Counted from the first letter of the stretch, positions 48,146 through 57,027 are shown. The stretch is 64,000 nucleotides of DNA from Crystallibacter degradans (GCF_012952295.1 NZ_JABBCH010000005.1:124001-188000); one strand, 5' to 3'. The notes: generated by a model not told the origin, from the letters alone. Translations and numbers: made by a program.

Positions 48146-49009
48146 ATGACTGATCCGGCACTGGCCCACAAAACCGATTTCGGGCGGATGTATTCACGCT
48201 CAACCACTGATCTGCCCAGTGTGCCGTCCATTACCACTGTTATTTCCCAAGCGCCCGTAGATCTGGGTGGCTGGTTCTCCCATATGGCGGCCACGGCCAT
48301 GGCGCAGGACCAAAGGCTGACAGAGGCGGCGGGCAACCCGGCGAAACTCCGGGCACTGGCTAAGGAGGCTTCGACGGCGGCGGAACGCTTCCGGGATGCC
48401 GCAGCTCTCCGCGGCGATCGGGTACATAGCTATTGCGAGCAGGTCTCGCTGCGTGCCCTCGGCCGTCCGCACCGTATGGCCGAGGCCCGCGAGGAACTGA
48501 GGGCTAACGGTGAAGAAGCCTTCGCCGCGCGTTTTGACGAGTGGTGGGAGCTGTACCAGGTGGAACCGGTAGCGCCCGAAATCACCGTGTGGAACGCCGA
48601 GGTCGGATACGCTGGCACGCTCGATCTCGTAGCCCGCATCGGTGGCCGGCTGTGCCTGATCGATTTCAAGACCAAAGGCACGGACCGCAACGGTCAGGTC
48701 AAGCCCATGGACGAAAAAGTCGTTATGCAGTTGGTGGCGGGAATGAAGGCCCAGGAAAGCCTGGTCGACGCCCATACCGGTAAGTGGGAACCATGGGCGC
48801 ACGGTGACTCCCCACTGCTGCTGGGCGTTGCCATCGGTGAGACGGAAGTCCGGCCCATGCGGGCCAACCCCGAAGTGCTCAAGTACCACTGGTACAAGTT
48901 CTGCGCCTTGCGCCGGGTCTGGGACCTGCAACTGCAGGTGACCGACGCCGGCCGTGCGCTGCTGCCTATCGGTCCGCCCGCTGCAGTGCTGCGGACGGTG
49001 GCCGGATAA
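48146..49009 (+). CDS. PD-(D/E)XK-superfamily nuclease
   Basis: 287 residues from ATG 48146; an ATG four codons earlier is equally possible. The nuclease core is GTLDLVARIGG followed by LCLIDFKTKG, giving the Asp and the D-x-K of the PD-(D/E)XK fold, with a preceding helix containing a likely Glu (FDEWWELYQVE) and a later Gln-bearing helix (EKVVMQLVAGMKA). This order matches RecB/Cas4-like or phage-type exonucleases. No Cys cluster. It follows a tRNA and precedes def, so it may be chromosomal housekeeping or a captured element. Target unknown. Confidence 0.75.
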   Translation: MTDPALAHKTDFGRMYSRSTTDLPSVPSITTVISQAPVDLGGWFSHMAATAMAQDQRLTEAAGNPAKLRALAKEASTAAERFRDAAALRGDRVHSYCEQVSLRALGRPHRMAEAREELRANGEEAFAARFDEWWELYQVEPVAPEITVWNAEVGYAGTLDLVARIGGRLCLIDFKTKGTDRNGQVKPMDEKVVMQLVAGMKAQESLVDAHTGKWEPWAHGDSPLLLGVAIGETEVRPMRANPEVLKYHWYKFCALRRVWDLQLQVTDAGRALLPIGPPAAVLRTVAG

Positions 49010-49064
49010 GGCCACTTAGACTGGAACGGACACCCGGGTGAGCGACAGTAAGGAAGATAAACGC

Positions 49065-49640
49065 ATGACCGTCCTGAGTATTCGGATTATCGGGGACCCG
49101 GTGCTGCGCACCAAGGCAGAGCCTGTTCGCGACTTCGGCCCGGAACTGGCCAAGTTGGTGGCCGACATGGACGAGACGATGGAAAGTGTGGAGGGTGCAG
49201 GCCTCGCAGCACCGCAGGTGGGTGTAAGCCTGCGGGTCTTTACTTATCTGATCGACGGACAGCGGGGCCACGTCATCAACCCCGTCCTGGAGAATAGCGA
49301 TGATTTTCAGGAAGACCGGGTGGAAGGGTGCCTCTCGATTCCCGGGCTCGGTTACCGGGTGCAGCGCCGGCGCTGGTCCCGTATTACAGGTGTGGATGTC
49401 AACGGCAACCCCGTTTCCCTGGAAGGCGAAGGCATGCTTGCGCGCTGCTTCCAGCACGAAACGGACCATCTGGACGGTGTCTTGTACATCGACCACCTCT
49501 CCGGCGACGATCGTAAAAATGCTCTCCGCTCCATCCGCGATGCCTCCTACAATTCCGTGGCCAAGGAAACAGAGGTTAAGCGCTCCTCCAGCGTTGGCTC
49601 CGGATTTGCGCGGGGAACGTTCGGGCAGCCCTCCGCATGA
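49065..49640 (+). CDS. def: Peptide deformylase
   Basis: 191 residues from ATG 49065 with AAGGAAG 8 bases upstream. Removes the N-formyl group from nascent proteins. Metal ligands Cys89 (EGCLSIPG), His131 and His135 with catalytic Glu132 (QHETDHLDG), and the GAGLAAPQVG motif are all intact. A Ser/Gly-rich C-terminal tail is extra. Coupled to fmt by an ATGA overlap. Confidence 0.97.
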   Translation: MTVLSIRIIGDPVLRTKAEPVRDFGPELAKLVADMDETMESVEGAGLAAPQVGVSLRVFTYLIDGQRGHVINPVLENSDDFQEDRVEGCLSIPGLGYRVQRRRWSRITGVDVNGNPVSLEGEGMLARCFQHETDHLDGVLYIDHLSGDDRKNALRSIRDASYNSVAKETEVKRSSSVGSGFARGTFGQPSA

Positions 49641-50587
49641 CGGGAACTCCCAGACCTCTTCGCGTTCTCTTTGCAGGAACGCCGCAGGTAGCGGTTCCAT
49701 CTTTGGAGAAACTGCTTGAATCAGGTTTCGAGGTAGCGGCGGTATTGACGCGCGAGGACGCGCCGGTGGGACGTAAGAAGACTCTTACGCCCTCACCGGT
49801 AGCCGCCCGTGCACAGGAAATGGGCGTGCCTGTCATCCGGGCCAACCGGATTGATGACCAGGCCATGGCCGCGATCGCCAAAACCGAGGCGGATGTAGCC
49901 GCCATCGTCGCCTACGGAGGCTTGGTTCCGGAGCCGGCATTGCAGATGCTGCGGCACGGCTGGATTAACCTGCACTTTTCCTTACTGCCTGCCTGGCGTG
50001 GTGCGGCTCCCGTCCAACATGCCGTCATCCATGGTGACGATGTAACGGGCGCATCGACCTTCCAGCTCGAAAAAGGCCTGGACACCGGTCCCGTGTACGG
50101 GACGTTGACGGAAACAATTCGGCCGGAGGACACCAGCGGCGAACTGCTGACCCGGCTCTCGAACAGCGGCGCTATTCTGCTCGCCCAAACGTTGTCGGCC
50201 ATCTCAATGGACAAAGCAGTGGCCGTGCCTCAGTCAGGGGATGTGACCCTGGCTCCCAAACTAGGTCTTGAAGACGGACATATCGACTGGAACCAGCCTG
50301 CCCTGGCCCTGCGCCGCAGGATCAACGGCGTGACGCCGGAACCCGGCGCCTGGACGATGCTGCAGGGGCAACGGTTCAAGTTAGGTCCCGTTGTCCTACG
50401 ACAGGACAGGCGGGACCTGCGGCCCGGCCAAGTGGAACTGGCCGGCGGAGGCGCGGCCTCTGCCTTGGTGGGCACCGGATCCTGCGCCGTGCAGTTGCAG
50501 CAGGTCCAACCGGCAGGAAAGAAAATGATGGCGGCGGCCGATTGGGCGCGCGGTCTTGGACAACGTGAGGATGTGCACTTCGAGTGA
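49637..50587 (+). CDS. fmt: Methionyl-tRNA formyltransferase
   Basis: 316 residues, overlapping def. Transfers a formyl group from 10-formyl-tetrahydrofolate to initiator Met-tRNA. Catalytic region INLHFSLLPAWRGAAPVQHA and the late Asp of TFQLEKGLDTGPVYG are present, and the C-terminal OB-like tRNA domain starts near 205. Overlaps rsmB by GTGA. The def–fmt–rsmB order is standard. Confidence 0.97.
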   Translation: MTGTPRPLRVLFAGTPQVAVPSLEKLLESGFEVAAVLTREDAPVGRKKTLTPSPVAARAQEMGVPVIRANRIDDQAMAAIAKTEADVAAIVAYGGLVPEPALQMLRHGWINLHFSLLPAWRGAAPVQHAVIHGDDVTGASTFQLEKGLDTGPVYGTLTETIRPEDTSGELLTRLSNSGAILLAQTLSAISMDKAVAVPQSGDVTLAPKLGLEDGHIDWNQPALALRRRINGVTPEPGAWTMLQGQRFKLGPVVLRQDRRDLRPGQVELAGGGAASALVGTGSCAVQLQQVQPAGKKMMAAADWARGLGQREDVHFE

Positions 50588-52134
50588 GCGGACAGGACAG
50601 GCCCCAGGGCAACCGCAGGGGACAGGGCCCCGAACGGCGCCGTAATGCCGCCGGACGCGAACGCAACCGCGGGGGAGAGCGTTCCTTCTCCCAGTCCGCG
50701 CCGGCGCAGCGCACGCGCAAGGCGGATCCGGCGCGGCTGGTGGCGTTCGAAGTGCTGCGCGCTGTTGACGCCGACGATGCCTATGCCAACCTGGTGCTGC
50801 CGGTAAAGATCAGGCAGCACCGGCTCGACAAGCGTGACGCAGGGTTCGCCACAGAACTGACGTACGGAGCGCTACGCGGACTGGGCACCTACGATGCGAT
50901 TCTGGCCCGTTGCGTCGACCGCCCGCTGGCCGAACTCGATCCGGCGGTGCTCGACGCGCTGCGCCTCGGAGTCCATCAGTTGCTGGCCATGCGGGTGCCC
51001 GCGCACGCCGCCCTGGACCAGACGGTCGGACTGGCCCGCGCTGTCATTGGAGCCGGTCCGGGCGCGCTGGTCAATGCCGTGCTGCGGAAAGTTTCTGCCA
51101 AGGAACTCGCCGGCTGGACCGAGGAACTTACTGCCGGACAGAAGGACCCCGTCGCCGCGGCAGCTTTAGTGCACAGCCATCCGGAATGGATAGTCAGGGC
51201 GCTGCGGCAGTCTCTCGTCGGACACGGCCGCAGCGTTGGGGAAATCGAGGAACTCCTGGCGGCGGACAATGCTGCACCGGTGGTGAATCTCGTGGCCCTG
51301 CCCGGGCTCGGCACACTGGACGAAGCGATTCAAGCGGGCGCGGAACCCGGCTCCCTGGTACAGGATTCGGCGCTGTTCTCCGGAGGCGACGTGGGACGCC
51401 TTGAATCCGTCCGGACGGGAACAACGAGAGTTCAGGATGCCGGTTCCCAGCTGGTCGCCCGCGCCCTGGCCGAAGCCCAGACTCTGACCTCGGGTCCCGA
51501 GCGCTGGCTGGATCTTTGCGCCGGACCGGGGGGCAAGGCCGCCTTGCTGGCTGCCCTGGCCGCCAAGAAATCGGCGACCCTGCTGGCGAACGAGCCGGCC
51601 GAGCACCGGGCCGAGCTGGTACGGCAGTCTCTTCGGCCCGTTGACAGTGAGGTCTGGGAAGTACGGACCGGGGACGGCCGCGACCTTGGCCAGTTGCAGC
51701 CTGAAGGGTTTGACCGGATCCTCGTAGATGCTCCCTGCACCGGCCTGGGTGCGCTGCGGCGTCGACCCGAGTCGCGCTGGCGGCGCAAGCCGTCCGACGT
51801 TGCCCAACTGGCGCCTTTGCAGCGCGAACTGCTTGATTCGGCCCTGGCTGCGGTGAAGCCCGGCGGCGTCGTAGCGTACGTCACCTGTTCGCCGCACCCA
51901 GCGGAGACCACCGCCGTAGTCACCGACGCGTTGCGCCGCCATCCTGACATTGAACTGCTGGATTCGGCGTCGGCGTTGGATGCAGTCAGCCTGTCGGGAA
52001 GTCTGCAGGCTGGCCATGCACAGACGGAAGGATCAACGGCCCAGCTGTGGCCGCATATCCATGGAACAGACGCAATGTTCTTAGGCTTGCTGCGCAAGAA
52101 GACCTCAGATAATTCAGCCGGAAACGCAGAGTAA
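50584..52134 (+). CDS. rsmB: 16S rRNA (cytosine-967-C5) methyltransferase
   Basis: 516 residues, GTG start overlapping fmt. A basic, low-complexity N-terminus (~45 residues) is followed by a NusB-like RNA-binding domain (~50-180) and a methyltransferase domain. The SAM loop is LCAGPGGKAALLAA, and two catalytic cysteines are visible: Cys385 (VDAPCTGLGA) and Cys435 (VTCSPHPAETT). Makes m5C967 in 16S rRNA. Ten bases before rpe. Confidence 0.95.
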   Translation: MSGQDRPQGNRRGQGPERRRNAAGRERNRGGERSFSQSAPAQRTRKADPARLVAFEVLRAVDADDAYANLVLPVKIRQHRLDKRDAGFATELTYGALRGLGTYDAILARCVDRPLAELDPAVLDALRLGVHQLLAMRVPAHAALDQTVGLARAVIGAGPGALVNAVLRKVSAKELAGWTEELTAGQKDPVAAAALVHSHPEWIVRALRQSLVGHGRSVGEIEELLAADNAAPVVNLVALPGLGTLDEAIQAGAEPGSLVQDSALFSGGDVGRLESVRTGTTRVQDAGSQLVARALAEAQTLTSGPERWLDLCAGPGGKAALLAALAAKKSATLLANEPAEHRAELVRQSLRPVDSEVWEVRTGDGRDLGQLQPEGFDRILVDAPCTGLGALRRRPESRWRRKPSDVAQLAPLQRELLDSALAAVKPGGVVAYVTCSPHPAETTAVVTDALRRHPDIELLDSASALDAVSLSGSLQAGHAQTEGSTAQLWPHIHGTDAMFLGLLRKKTSDNSAGNAE

Positions 52135-52143
52135 GGGACCCCG

Positions 52144-52803
52144 ATGGCACAGTGCTGCATACATCCAAGTATTTTGTCCGCCGATTTCGTCAATCTGGAG
52201 GCCGAGCTGGGAAAGATCAGCTCCGCCGACGCCGTGCATGTTGACGTCATGGACAATCACTTCGTGCCGAACCTGACCATTGGGTTGCCCGTGGTGGAGC
52301 GGATCCAGGAGATCAGCCGGCTTCCGCTGGATGCGCACCTGATGATCGCGGACCCGGACCGCTGGGCGCCGGCCTATGCGGATGCAGGCCTCGACTCGGT
52401 GACCTTCCACGTCGAGGCCGCAGCCGCCCCCGTCCGTCTGGCACGTGAGCTGCGCAAGCGCGGCGCCAAGGCAGGCATGGCGCTGAAGCCGGGCACGGCC
52501 GTCGAGCCTTACCTCGATTTGCTCCCCGAAATGGACATGCTGCTGATCATGACGGTAGAACCGGGGTTCGGCGGCCAAGCCTTCCTCGATGTAACACTTC
52601 CCAAAATCCGCCGGGCAGCCTCGGCAATAGCCGGTTCGGGTCTGCCTGTGGCGATTCAGGTGGACGGCGGCGTGACCGAAGAAACCATCCAGCGGGCAGC
52701 GGAAGCGGGAGCTAACGTTTTCGTCGCAGGGTCGGCCGTGTACGGCGCCGAAGATCCGGATGCTGCCATCTCCGCCTTGCGCAAGTCTGCCGAAACAACT
52801 TGA
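52144..52803 (+). CDS. rpe: Ribulose-phosphate 3-epimerase
   Basis: 219 residues, ATG start. Interconverts ribulose-5-phosphate and xylulose-5-phosphate. Motifs: [25 protein letters not shown] with a metal Asp and His, [18 protein letters not shown] and [12 protein letters not shown]. It precedes the rib operon; RibB also consumes ribulose-5-phosphate, so the context is metabolically consistent. Confidence 0.97.
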   Translation: MAQCCIHPSILSADFVNLEAELGKISSADAVHVDVMDNHFVPNLTIGLPVVERIQEISRLPLDAHLMIADPDRWAPAYADAGLDSVTFHVEAAAAPVRLARELRKRGAKAGMALKPGTAVEPYLDLLPEMDMLLIMTVEPGFGGQAFLDVTLPKIRRAASAIAGSGLPVAIQVDGGVTEETIQRAAEAGANVFVAGSAVYGAEDPDAAISALRKSAETT

Positions 52804-52805
52804 TG

Positions 52806-52829
52806 TGTCATGTATTACACGACATGACA
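52806..52829. promoter_or_regulatory. 24-bp inverted repeat before the rib operon
   Basis: TGTCATGT (52806-52813) and its exact complement ACATGACA (52822-52829) flank an 8-base spacer, starting three bases after the rpe stop. It lies just upstream of a -10-like TATGAT (52834-52839). It may be an operator for the rib transcript, or an rpe terminator without a T-tract. Confidence 0.45.
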
Positions 52830-52833
52830 GGAA

Positions 52834-52839
52834 TATGAT
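52834..52839 (+). promoter_or_regulatory. Candidate -10 of the riboflavin operon
   Basis: TATGAT, 41 bases before the riboswitch, would place the 5' end about 35 bases ahead of the aptamer. The -35 (TGTATT at 52811-52816, 17-base spacer) is weak and overlaps the inverted repeat. Confidence 0.35.
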
Positions 52840-52879
52840 GCCTGCAATGCAGGTTGTGGCAGAATAACAACCACAAACA

Positions 52880-53022
52880 ACGTGCTCCGGGGTCGGTGTA
52901 AGTCCGAACCGGCGGTTATAGTCCGCGACCCGTCGCCACGGATTCCGCAAGGAATCCAGGGCAACGGTTGAGCCGGTGAAATTCCGGTACCGACAGTTAA
53001 AGTCTGGATGGGAGAAGCACGT
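52880..53022 (+). ncRNA. FMN riboswitch (RFN element)
   Basis: P1 is ACGTGCT/AGCACGT. Inside are the strongly conserved RFN segments GGGGTCGGTGTAAGTCCGAA, CCGGCGGTTATAGTCCGCGA, GAGCCGGTGAAATTCCGGTA and GTCTGGATGGGAGAAGCA. It binds FMN and lowers expression of the downstream operon when riboflavin is plentiful. About 115 bases follow before the ribM ATG; a short hairpin at 53108-53120 lies just before the AAAGGA ribosome site, so control of translation is possible, but the expression platform is not settled. Confidence 0.97.
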
Positions 53023-53136
53023 ACAGTTGGCAGAACAGCCAGCGGTGCGCAGGTTCCGTGCGGAACCACGTCCGTTGCCTGAACCTACCGCACTGTCGTT
53101 ACCCCGGAGCCGCCGCGGCTTTCGGAAAGGAACGAC

Positions 53137-53838
53137 ATGGATTTTCTGCGGTGGCTCTTTGAAGCTCAGATTCCCGTCGCCGGCAGTTCATTGCTGCTGC
53201 GCGAAGTCGTAGGGAACATCTTCGGCCTCCTCAGCGCCCTCGGCGGCATGCGCCGCAAGGTATGGGCGTGGCCCGTCGGTATCATCGGCAATGCCCTGCT
53301 GCTTACGGTTTTTCTCGGTTCGCTGTTCGGCTCGGCCAATACTGCAAATCTGCTCGGCCAGGCCGGACGCCAAATCATGTTTATCGCTGTGGCGGTCTAC
53401 GGCTGGCAGCGCTGGCGCCAGAGTAAGCAAGACGGCGCGGGCCACGCGGTAACCCCCCAGTGGGCATCTGGTAAAGCCCGCATCGGCCTGGTGGCAGGTT
53501 TGATCCTGGGCACCGTCGCTCTGACGCCGCTCTTCGCCGCACTCGGTTCGTACGAACCTGTCTGGGCGGACGCCTGGACTTTTATGGGGTCGTTGCTGGC
53601 CACCTACGGCATGGCACGCGGCTGGGTGGAATTCTGGCTGATCTGGGTTGCGGTCGACATCGTGGGAGTCCCGCTGCTGTTCAGCGCCGGTTACTACGCG
53701 TCCGCCTTTATGTACCTCTTCTACGGTATTTTCACCCTGATCGGGTTCTTCGTCTGGCGGCGAGCCAAGGAACAGCCCAAGCCCGAGGTTGAAACGCTTC
53801 AGCCGGACCCCCGCGTCGGCGCCGTGGGTCGATCATGA
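53137..53838 (+). CDS. ribM: RibM/PnuC-family riboflavin transporter
   Basis: 233 residues, ATG with AAAGGAA upstream. Seven or eight membrane helices of the PnuC fold, with WPVGIIGNALLLTVFLGS, YGWQRWRQSKQ and the late RGWVEFWLIWVAVDIVGVPL. PnuC homologues carry nicotinamide riboside or mononucleotide, but the position directly after an FMN riboswitch and before ribD identifies the RibM subgroup, known from Corynebacterium and Streptomyces to import riboflavin by facilitated diffusion. Residue-level proof of substrate is lacking. Overlaps ribD by 4 bases. Confidence 0.85.
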   Translation: MDFLRWLFEAQIPVAGSSLLLREVVGNIFGLLSALGGMRRKVWAWPVGIIGNALLLTVFLGSLFGSANTANLLGQAGRQIMFIAVAVYGWQRWRQSKQDGAGHAVTPQWASGKARIGLVAGLILGTVALTPLFAALGSYEPVWADAWTFMGSLLATYGMARGWVEFWLIWVAVDIVGVPLLFSAGYYASAFMYLFYGIFTLIGFFVWRRAKEQPKPEVETLQPDPRVGAVGRS

Positions 53839-54920
53839 GCAGCCAGGGATTCTCGCCCGCGGAAAGCCGCGCGATGGAGCTGGCACTGGACACGGCGAAG
53901 CTTGGAACCCGCGGCGCCAATCCTTTGGTTGGTGCGGCAGTTCTGGACACCACCGGTGAAGTGCTCAGTATCGGGTATCACAGTGGTGCCGGCTCGCCGC
54001 ATGCGGAAATCGACGCGCTGGCCAACTTGCGCCACAGGGTATCCCAGCAGCAGGATCTTTCCGACTACACCATGGTGGTCACCCTTGAACCGTGCAATCA
54101 CCAGGGCCGCACGGGACCATGCGCGGCAGCCATCGTCGATGCCGGTATCGGCAACATCATCTATGCGGCTGCGGACCCTACGCCGGACGCCACGGGAGGT
54201 GGAGACTTCCTCCGGAGCGCCGGCATCGGCGTACGCAGCGGTCTGCTCCAGCAGCGGGCGCTTGAGCTGAACCACAGATGGTTCCGGGCGAAATCGGAAA
54301 ACCGTCCGTTCACCACCATGCACATTGCCCAGACGCTCGACGGGCTGATCGCAGCGCTGGACGGAACAAGCCAATGGATCACCTCCGCGGAGTCGCGGCA
54401 GGACAGCCACGGCATCCGCAGCCGCGTGGGCGCGATCATCGCCGGTACCGGAACCGTCCTGGCAGACAATCCGCGGCTGACTGCCCGGGACGAATCGGGC
54501 GCAGCAACGAAGTCCCAGCCGCTGCGAGTGGTGATGGGACTGCGCGACCTTCCCGAAGACTCCGCCATCCGCGGGGACGACGGCCGGTTTGTGCAACTGC
54601 GGACGCATGATCCCGCCGAGGTGCTTGGCGAACTGGCCGGGCGTGGAATCGGACACGCCATGATCGAAGGCGGTGCAGCCGTGGCGGGAGCCTTCCTGCA
54701 AGCGGACCTCGTCGACGAACTGGTCCTCTATCTGGCACCCATGCTCCTGGGTAATGGGACCAGGTCCACCGGCGATCTAGGCATCCGGACGTTGGCTGAG
54801 GCCTATCAGTGGCGTTGGGACAACAGCGGCGGCGGCCGCACCTCAAATCTTGGCGCAGATCTGCGCCTTCATCTGGAACCGATGCCGCAGGGCATCCCAA
54901 GCGGCAGGAAAGGCCTCTAA
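53835..54920 (+). CDS. ribD: Bifunctional riboflavin deaminase-reductase
   Basis: 361 residues, overlapping ribM (ATGA). The deaminase domain (~1-145) has His56/Glu58 in SPHAEID and zinc cysteines Cys87 and Cys96 in EPCNHQGRTGPC. The NADPH-dependent reductase domain (~155-350) has GAIIAGTGTVLADNPRLTAR and GHAMIEGGAAVAGAF. Catalyses the second and third steps of riboflavin synthesis. ribE follows without a gap. Confidence 0.96.
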   Translation: MSSQGFSPAESRAMELALDTAKLGTRGANPLVGAAVLDTTGEVLSIGYHSGAGSPHAEIDALANLRHRVSQQQDLSDYTMVVTLEPCNHQGRTGPCAAAIVDAGIGNIIYAAADPTPDATGGGDFLRSAGIGVRSGLLQQRALELNHRWFRAKSENRPFTTMHIAQTLDGLIAALDGTSQWITSAESRQDSHGIRSRVGAIIAGTGTVLADNPRLTARDESGAATKSQPLRVVMGLRDLPEDSAIRGDDGRFVQLRTHDPAEVLGELAGRGIGHAMIEGGAAVAGAFLQADLVDELVLYLAPMLLGNGTRSTGDLGIRTLAEAYQWRWDNSGGGRTSNLGADLRLHLEPMPQGIPSGRKGL

Positions 54921-55577
54921 ATGTTTACCGGAATCATCACCGAGCAGGGCAGCGTGGAATCGCTGGTCCTGAACCCGGCGAAGGACAGCGCTGTCCTGAC
55001 CATCAAGGCAGGGGAAGCGATCGCCGATCTTGAACTCGGCGGGTCCCTGGCCGTCAACGGCGTTTGCCTGACCGCTGTGGAATCAAAGCCGGGCGTTGTC
55101 AGCGTCGACGTCATGGGGGAGACGCTGACCCGGACCACCACCGGTGAGCTCAAAGCCGGCGCCAGTGTAAACCTCGAGCGGTGCGTTCCAGCCGGGGGCC
55201 GTATGGATGGCCATGTGGTCCAGGGACACGTGGACGGTGTCGGCGCACTGCTCGAACGCGAAAATATGGGCGACTGGGAGCGGTTGCGTTTCAGCGTGCC
55301 CTTCCAGCTCGCCCGTTACATCGCCGAAAAGGGTTCCATCGCGATCGACGGTGTCTCCCTGACGGTGACCACGGTTAGTCCGGTCGACACAGAGGACGCC
55401 TATTTCGAGGTGGGACTGATTCCCACCACCCTGGCCGAAACGAATCTGGGAGCCAAAGCCACCGGCGACAAGGTCAACCTCGAAGTAGATGTGCTTGCCA
55501 AGTACGCCGAACGGTTGCTGGCCTTCTCCCAAGCGGACAAGGCTGCCGCCCGCCACGTAGCAGGAGCGCACTCATGA
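54921..55577 (+). CDS. ribE: Riboflavin synthase, alpha chain
   Basis: 218 residues starting MFTGIITEQG immediately after the ribD stop. Two lumazine-binding domains (~1-95, ~97-200), each with the SLAVNGVCLT/SIAIDGVSLTV type motif and GHVVQGHVDG. Dismutates two 6,7-dimethyl-8-ribityllumazines into riboflavin and its pyrimidine precursor. Overlaps ribB by ATGA. Confidence 0.96.
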   Translation: MFTGIITEQGSVESLVLNPAKDSAVLTIKAGEAIADLELGGSLAVNGVCLTAVESKPGVVSVDVMGETLTRTTTGELKAGASVNLERCVPAGGRMDGHVVQGHVDGVGALLERENMGDWERLRFSVPFQLARYIAEKGSIAIDGVSLTVTTVSPVDTEDAYFEVGLIPTTLAETNLGAKATGDKVNLEVDVLAKYAERLLAFSQADKAAARHVAGAHS

Positions 55578-56272
55578 GCGCGGCAGTGGAACCTCGGATC
55601 CGGCTCGACGCTATCGAGCAAGCCATCAGCGCCATCGCGGCTGGCCGGCCGGTTGTGGTGGTCGACGATGAAGACCGTGAAAACGAAGGGGACATCATTT
55701 TCGCGGCTGATGCCTCTACTCCTGCCCTGATGGGCTGGACGGTCCGGTACACCTCGGGAGTGATCTGTGTCCCGATGACCGGCAGCCGCGCTGATGAGCT
55801 TGGCCTTCCGCCGATGGTTGAAGTCAACCAGGACGCGAAGGGCACCGCCTACACGGTTTCCTGCGATGCCGCCACCGGGGTTACCACCGGCATCAGCTCC
55901 ACCGACCGTGCACGGACTGCGCAGGTGCTGGCGTCTGAACTGAGTACTGCCAGCCAGCTGAACAGGCCGGGCCATATCTTCCCGCTCCGGGCTGTCGACG
56001 GTGGTGTCCTGGCGCGCCGGGGGCACACCGAAGCTGCCGTTGATCTCTGCCGACTCGGCGGCCGGTCTCCGGTAGGCGTGATCGCAGAGCTTGTGCACGA
56101 TGACGGGGAAATGATGCGGCTGCCCGCGCTGCGCGACTTTGCCAATGAGCACGGTTGCCCGCTGGTATCCATCGAGGACCTTGTACAGTTCATCGCGGCC
56201 GAAGGAACAGAACCACTACGTACGCAGTCCCTCCAGACACGTGAACCTGCCGGACAGGAGGCGCACCAGTGA
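55574..56272 (+). CDS. ribB: 3,4-dihydroxy-2-butanone-4-phosphate synthase
   Basis: 232 residues, overlapping ribE. The acidic metal motif DDEDRENEGDIIFAAD, the active-site Cys-containing SGVICVPMTGSRADELGLPP and the RARTAQVLAS and RPGHIFPLRAVDGGV segments define RibB. Converts ribulose-5-phosphate to the four-carbon unit of riboflavin. It is separate from ribA; in many actinobacteria the two are fused. Overlaps ribA by 4 bases (GTGA). Confidence 0.95.
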   Translation: MSAAVEPRIRLDAIEQAISAIAAGRPVVVVDDEDRENEGDIIFAADASTPALMGWTVRYTSGVICVPMTGSRADELGLPPMVEVNQDAKGTAYTVSCDAATGVTTGISSTDRARTAQVLASELSTASQLNRPGHIFPLRAVDGGVLARRGHTEAAVDLCRLGGRSPVGVIAELVHDDGEMMRLPALRDFANEHGCPLVSIEDLVQFIAAEGTEPLRTQSLQTREPAGQEAHQ

Positions 56273-56940
56273 CCACTAGGAACGACCCATCGCCGGCTCC
56301 GGTGTCGGTTCCGCCGGCCCCCCTTGCCCAGGTAACCGGCGGTCCCGCCGTGCAGTTGCCCACGGCTTTCGGCTACTTCACGGCACGAGCATGGACGGAC
56401 AGTGCCACCGGGGTGGAGCACCTAAGCATCACTTCGCCGGTGCGCCCCGACACGGCCCCGCTGGTTCGGCTGCATTCGGAATGCCTGACCGGGGATGTCT
56501 TTGCTTCCTTTCGCTGCGACTGCGGTGAGCAGCTGGACCAGGCCCTGGCTCTGATCGCCGAACAGGGCGGCACCGTGCTGTACCTGCGCGGCCAGGAGGG
56601 CCGCGGGATCGGGCTGGCCAACAAGATCCGTGCGTACGCCCTGCAGGAGGATGGCGCGGACACGGTTGAGGCCAATGAGCAGCTGGGTCTGCCGGTGGAT
56701 GCGCGCGACTATTCGGCCGCGGCGTCGATCCTGCATGCCATGGGGCTGGACAGCATCCGCCTCCTGAGCAATAACCCGGCCAAGAGCAGTACGCTCTCCG
56801 GCTATGGCATCAGCGTCGTGGAAATGATCTCCTCCGAAGTGCCATCCCGGGAGCAGAACCTGCGGTATTTGCAGACCAAACGGGATCGAATGGACCACCG
56901 GCTGGCCTTGCTTGAGGACCACCCGGTCCACCAAAGCTGA
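56269..56940 (+). CDS. ribA: GTP cyclohydrolase II
   Basis: 223 residues, GTG start overlapping ribB. Zinc ligands Cys72, Cys83 and Cys85 (HSECLTGDVFASFRCDCGEQ) and the catalytic loop RGQEGRGIGLANK are intact. The first ~28 residues are a Pro-rich linker, consistent with descent from a fused ribBA. Opens GTP as the first committed step of riboflavin synthesis. 87 bases separate it from ribH. Confidence 0.95.
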   Translation: MTTRNDPSPAPVSVPPAPLAQVTGGPAVQLPTAFGYFTARAWTDSATGVEHLSITSPVRPDTAPLVRLHSECLTGDVFASFRCDCGEQLDQALALIAEQGGTVLYLRGQEGRGIGLANKIRAYALQEDGADTVEANEQLGLPVDARDYSAAASILHAMGLDSIRLLSNNPAKSSTLSGYGISVVEMISSEVPSREQNLRYLQTKRDRMDHRLALLEDHPVHQS

Positions 56941-57027
56941 TAACAGCGGCACCTTCCCAGTACTGGAGATGCACCCGCCACCATTCCCGGCGGGGTACGA
57001 ACATACACAGAAAGCAGAGAGTAAAAC

